From Sinotaia quadrata (taxonomy: Eukaryota; Mollusca; Gastropoda; Architaenioglossa; Viviparidae): 64,000 nt of DNA. Made by a program: the position numbers and the translations under genes. Shown piece after piece: positions 42,345 through 64,000 of this stretch (within the stretch, counting starts at the first letter, position 1; every line of letters starts with the position of its first letter). The stretch is taken from positions 37,571,117 through 37,635,116 of the forward strand of contig CM054179.1 of NCBI GenBank assembly GCA_028829895.1. Reading direction: 5' to 3'. The notes below the pieces were generated by a model, which was given only the letters and a program-made list of their open reading frames with translations, did not search any database and had not been told where the DNA came from.

Positions 42345-43160
42345 TACATTTTGTATTGACCTATGATTTGAAATTGAAAATGCTTATTATTCCATGTTCA
42401 TTAATTTGACTACGTTGTACATTGTACTTGTATATTTTATCAATGCTATTATAATTTTTATGCTGTGAGTGTACTGGGCTAATGAAATTGTTGCAGGATC
42501 TGTAAGTATAATGTTTGTAAGAGAGAAAGAAGTTTAGAAATGAAATATGCTTGAAATTTAGTGCTGCCTTAATTTGACTTTTGCAGGGAGCCAGCCTTGA
42601 GTAGAACTTGAAATACACGATATGTGTTTATTATTTTGATTTCATTCATTATTCATTAAAATCAATGATTGAAAACTGTTATTTAAACATTAGATCTGAA
42701 GCTTATATAAACAAACCCATCAAAACATTATATACTTGATCTCCCAGACACTCTAGAATTTTCTGCGTTCTTACTAGCTTGGTACGCTATACTTTATCCT
42801 CATATCGGCCACGACAGGGACGAGATACATGTTCGTTGTCGTATTCATTTGGGGGTTGAAGGTCGTGTACGAATAACATGGGTGTGGGATATTATAGTCA
42901 GTGAACATCTAGTTTTAATATGTTAAAATACTATTTTAGATGTATAGCTGCTAATTTGACGATACCATGCAGCTTACGTCATCATTATGACGCAATCTGA
43001 GAGTGCCGAACACACGAGCATTACATCCCGGCTCAGCAGAGTCGTGAATATTGAGCCCACTTGCATGTTGTCAGTCATCCATCTTCAGCTAAGGAATATC
43101 TGAGAAAGTCTTGATTCTAATGCTGTATTGTCTAGAATGCCAAATTCAGCTAACCTTCCG
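42345..43160 (+). promoter_or_regulatory. Putative gene B upstream region
   Basis: The last 400 bp before the gene B start codon are less AT-rich (CCCGGCTCAGCAGAGTCGTG near 43027) and probably hold the promoter and 5' UTR. I cannot define a TATA box or initiator. CTATACTTTATCC near 42787 is the only TATA-like stretch. Confidence 0.3.
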
Positions 43161-43189
43161 AAAATGATATACCACTCTGCAATCCTGAA

Positions 43190-62950
<19,761 letters not shown>

Positions 62951-63097
62951 GTAAGATTAATAAAATTATTCTTATTATGTAATTATATATAGGTAATAGT
63001 ACTCTGTGTGAGGGGGAGGCGTTGCATATGAGAGAGAATTAGACTGAGAAAGAATAATTTGAAGACATATGATTCTTAGCTGAAAATATCTTTCTCT

Positions 63098-63100
<3 letters not shown>

Positions 63101-63170
<70 letters not shown>
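63101..63170. repeat. (CA)n microsatellite
   Basis: Uninterrupted CA units in the last visible intron of gene B. Confidence 0.97.
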
Positions 63171-63171
<1 letters not shown>

Positions 63172-63174
63172 CCA

Positions 63175-64000
63175 TACATATTTATTACAATAGATGTCTC
63201 CGTAAAAGAATACGAATAATTTCTGGGTTTTATTTCTTTGATATCAACAACGAGAATATTAATTATTTTTCTAGTGAATTTTATAAATAGAATTAGTGGT
63301 TAGTAATTTCCACCCCACCACTTTTTCTCAAGAGCATTTGAATAACTACATTTCTTTGCTAGACTTTCAGTAATTTACCTTTGTGGTTTTAGTTCCACAA
63401 AGTTAACGCCTTGGACAAGAACTTAGCACCAACTACATAACGAAAGTTGAATAATTTTCTTCTCAACCAAACTATCACAGACAGAAATAATTTATTTTTT
63501 GTTTTTGTTTATGCTTTCATCGCTGGGGGGAGAGGAGGGAGGCAGCTGTTTCTTCTTCCGTTTTTACAACGAGCTTTATTACTGTTTAAAGTGTATAAAG
63601 TTATATTAGATTGAAACGTGATCAGCACATGACTACATGCATCAATCGTCAATAGGTAAATAGATACCTACGTTTATTTTCTGTTCTCTGTCATATGTGG
63701 CATCGGGATATAGATACCATATTTATTCTTGATCTCTGTCATGAATGAATCAGACAACCCCATCTCTCTTTAAAGCTGTCAAAAAGTACGCGCAGTTCAA
63801 AAAGTACGCGCAGGTCAAAATGTACGCTCTTCTTTTCTTAGTCTTGGTGACATTTGAGAGCTGCAAGAACGTCATGAATGGTTTAAGTCTAGCCCCTTGC
63901 GACAATAGAAAACATATAGATAGCCTGTCTTGATAGCCTGTAGTGTGTGCGCTCATAGTTGCTTACAAACTAAGGGTTGTCACCAGTGCATTTTTCAAAC
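63175..64000. other. Intron of gene B to window edge, no exon seen
   Basis: No sequence resembling gene A exon 18068-18187 (LWKWEYR) occurs before the edge. Overlapping open frames near 63745-63956 are unsupported. Confidence 0.5.

Overview
The window looks like nuclear DNA of an invertebrate animal, most likely a mollusc (probably a gastropod; this is inference). It is AT-rich, has short exons with GT-AG introns of 0.3 to 7 kb, very many GATA/GACA, AC and longer tandem arrays, and remnants of Ty3/gypsy and R2/Dong-like retroelements. No prokaryotic gene organisation is present. Almost all long open frames are artefacts of tandem repeats whose period is a multiple of three.

The only host genes I can support are two head-to-tail paralogues on the + strand. 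Both encode a secreted or membrane receptor-like protein: signal peptide, one CUB domain, three immunoglobulin-like domains, a transmembrane helix and a tyrosine-containing cytoplasmic tail. Gene A (about 1161-31978) lacks its 5' exons in this window but runs to a stop codon; its 13 exons join in one frame into 543 codons plus stop. Gene B (from 43190, running off the right edge) has the start codon, signal peptide, complete CUB, Ig1, Ig2 and the first part of Ig3; its nine exons join into 443 codons. Shared exons have identical or near-identical lengths, the same phases, and recognisably homologous introns, so this is a tandem duplication and probably part of a larger cluster.

Layout: 1-905 decayed gypsy integrase; 940-1075 fragment of a dispersed repeat; 1161-31978 gene A with introns full of minisatellites, a full copy of the dispersed R1 repeat (4770-6360), an RLE-type non-LTR retrotransposon fragment (16030-17815, minus) and an LTR-like copy (27725-29357). 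From 32000 to 43100 lies an intergenic spacer with a 21-copy 57-bp satellite, a hAT-like terminus with a CTCF-like motif, a gypsy reverse transcriptase remnant and inverted R1 copies. From 43190 lies gene B, with a solo LTR flanked by a 5-bp target duplication (49681-51324) and further R1 copies.

The most unusual observations concern splicing. In gene A the end of the Ig1 exon, including its donor site, is copied five times in tandem. In both genes the acceptor region of the first Ig3 exon is preceded by copies of itself. The transmembrane exon has a NAGNAG acceptor, and a phase-compatible extra cytoplasmic exon lies just past the stop. A tandem receptor pair with these features is a reasonable candidate for a diversifying recognition system, but nothing in the sequence proves an immune role.
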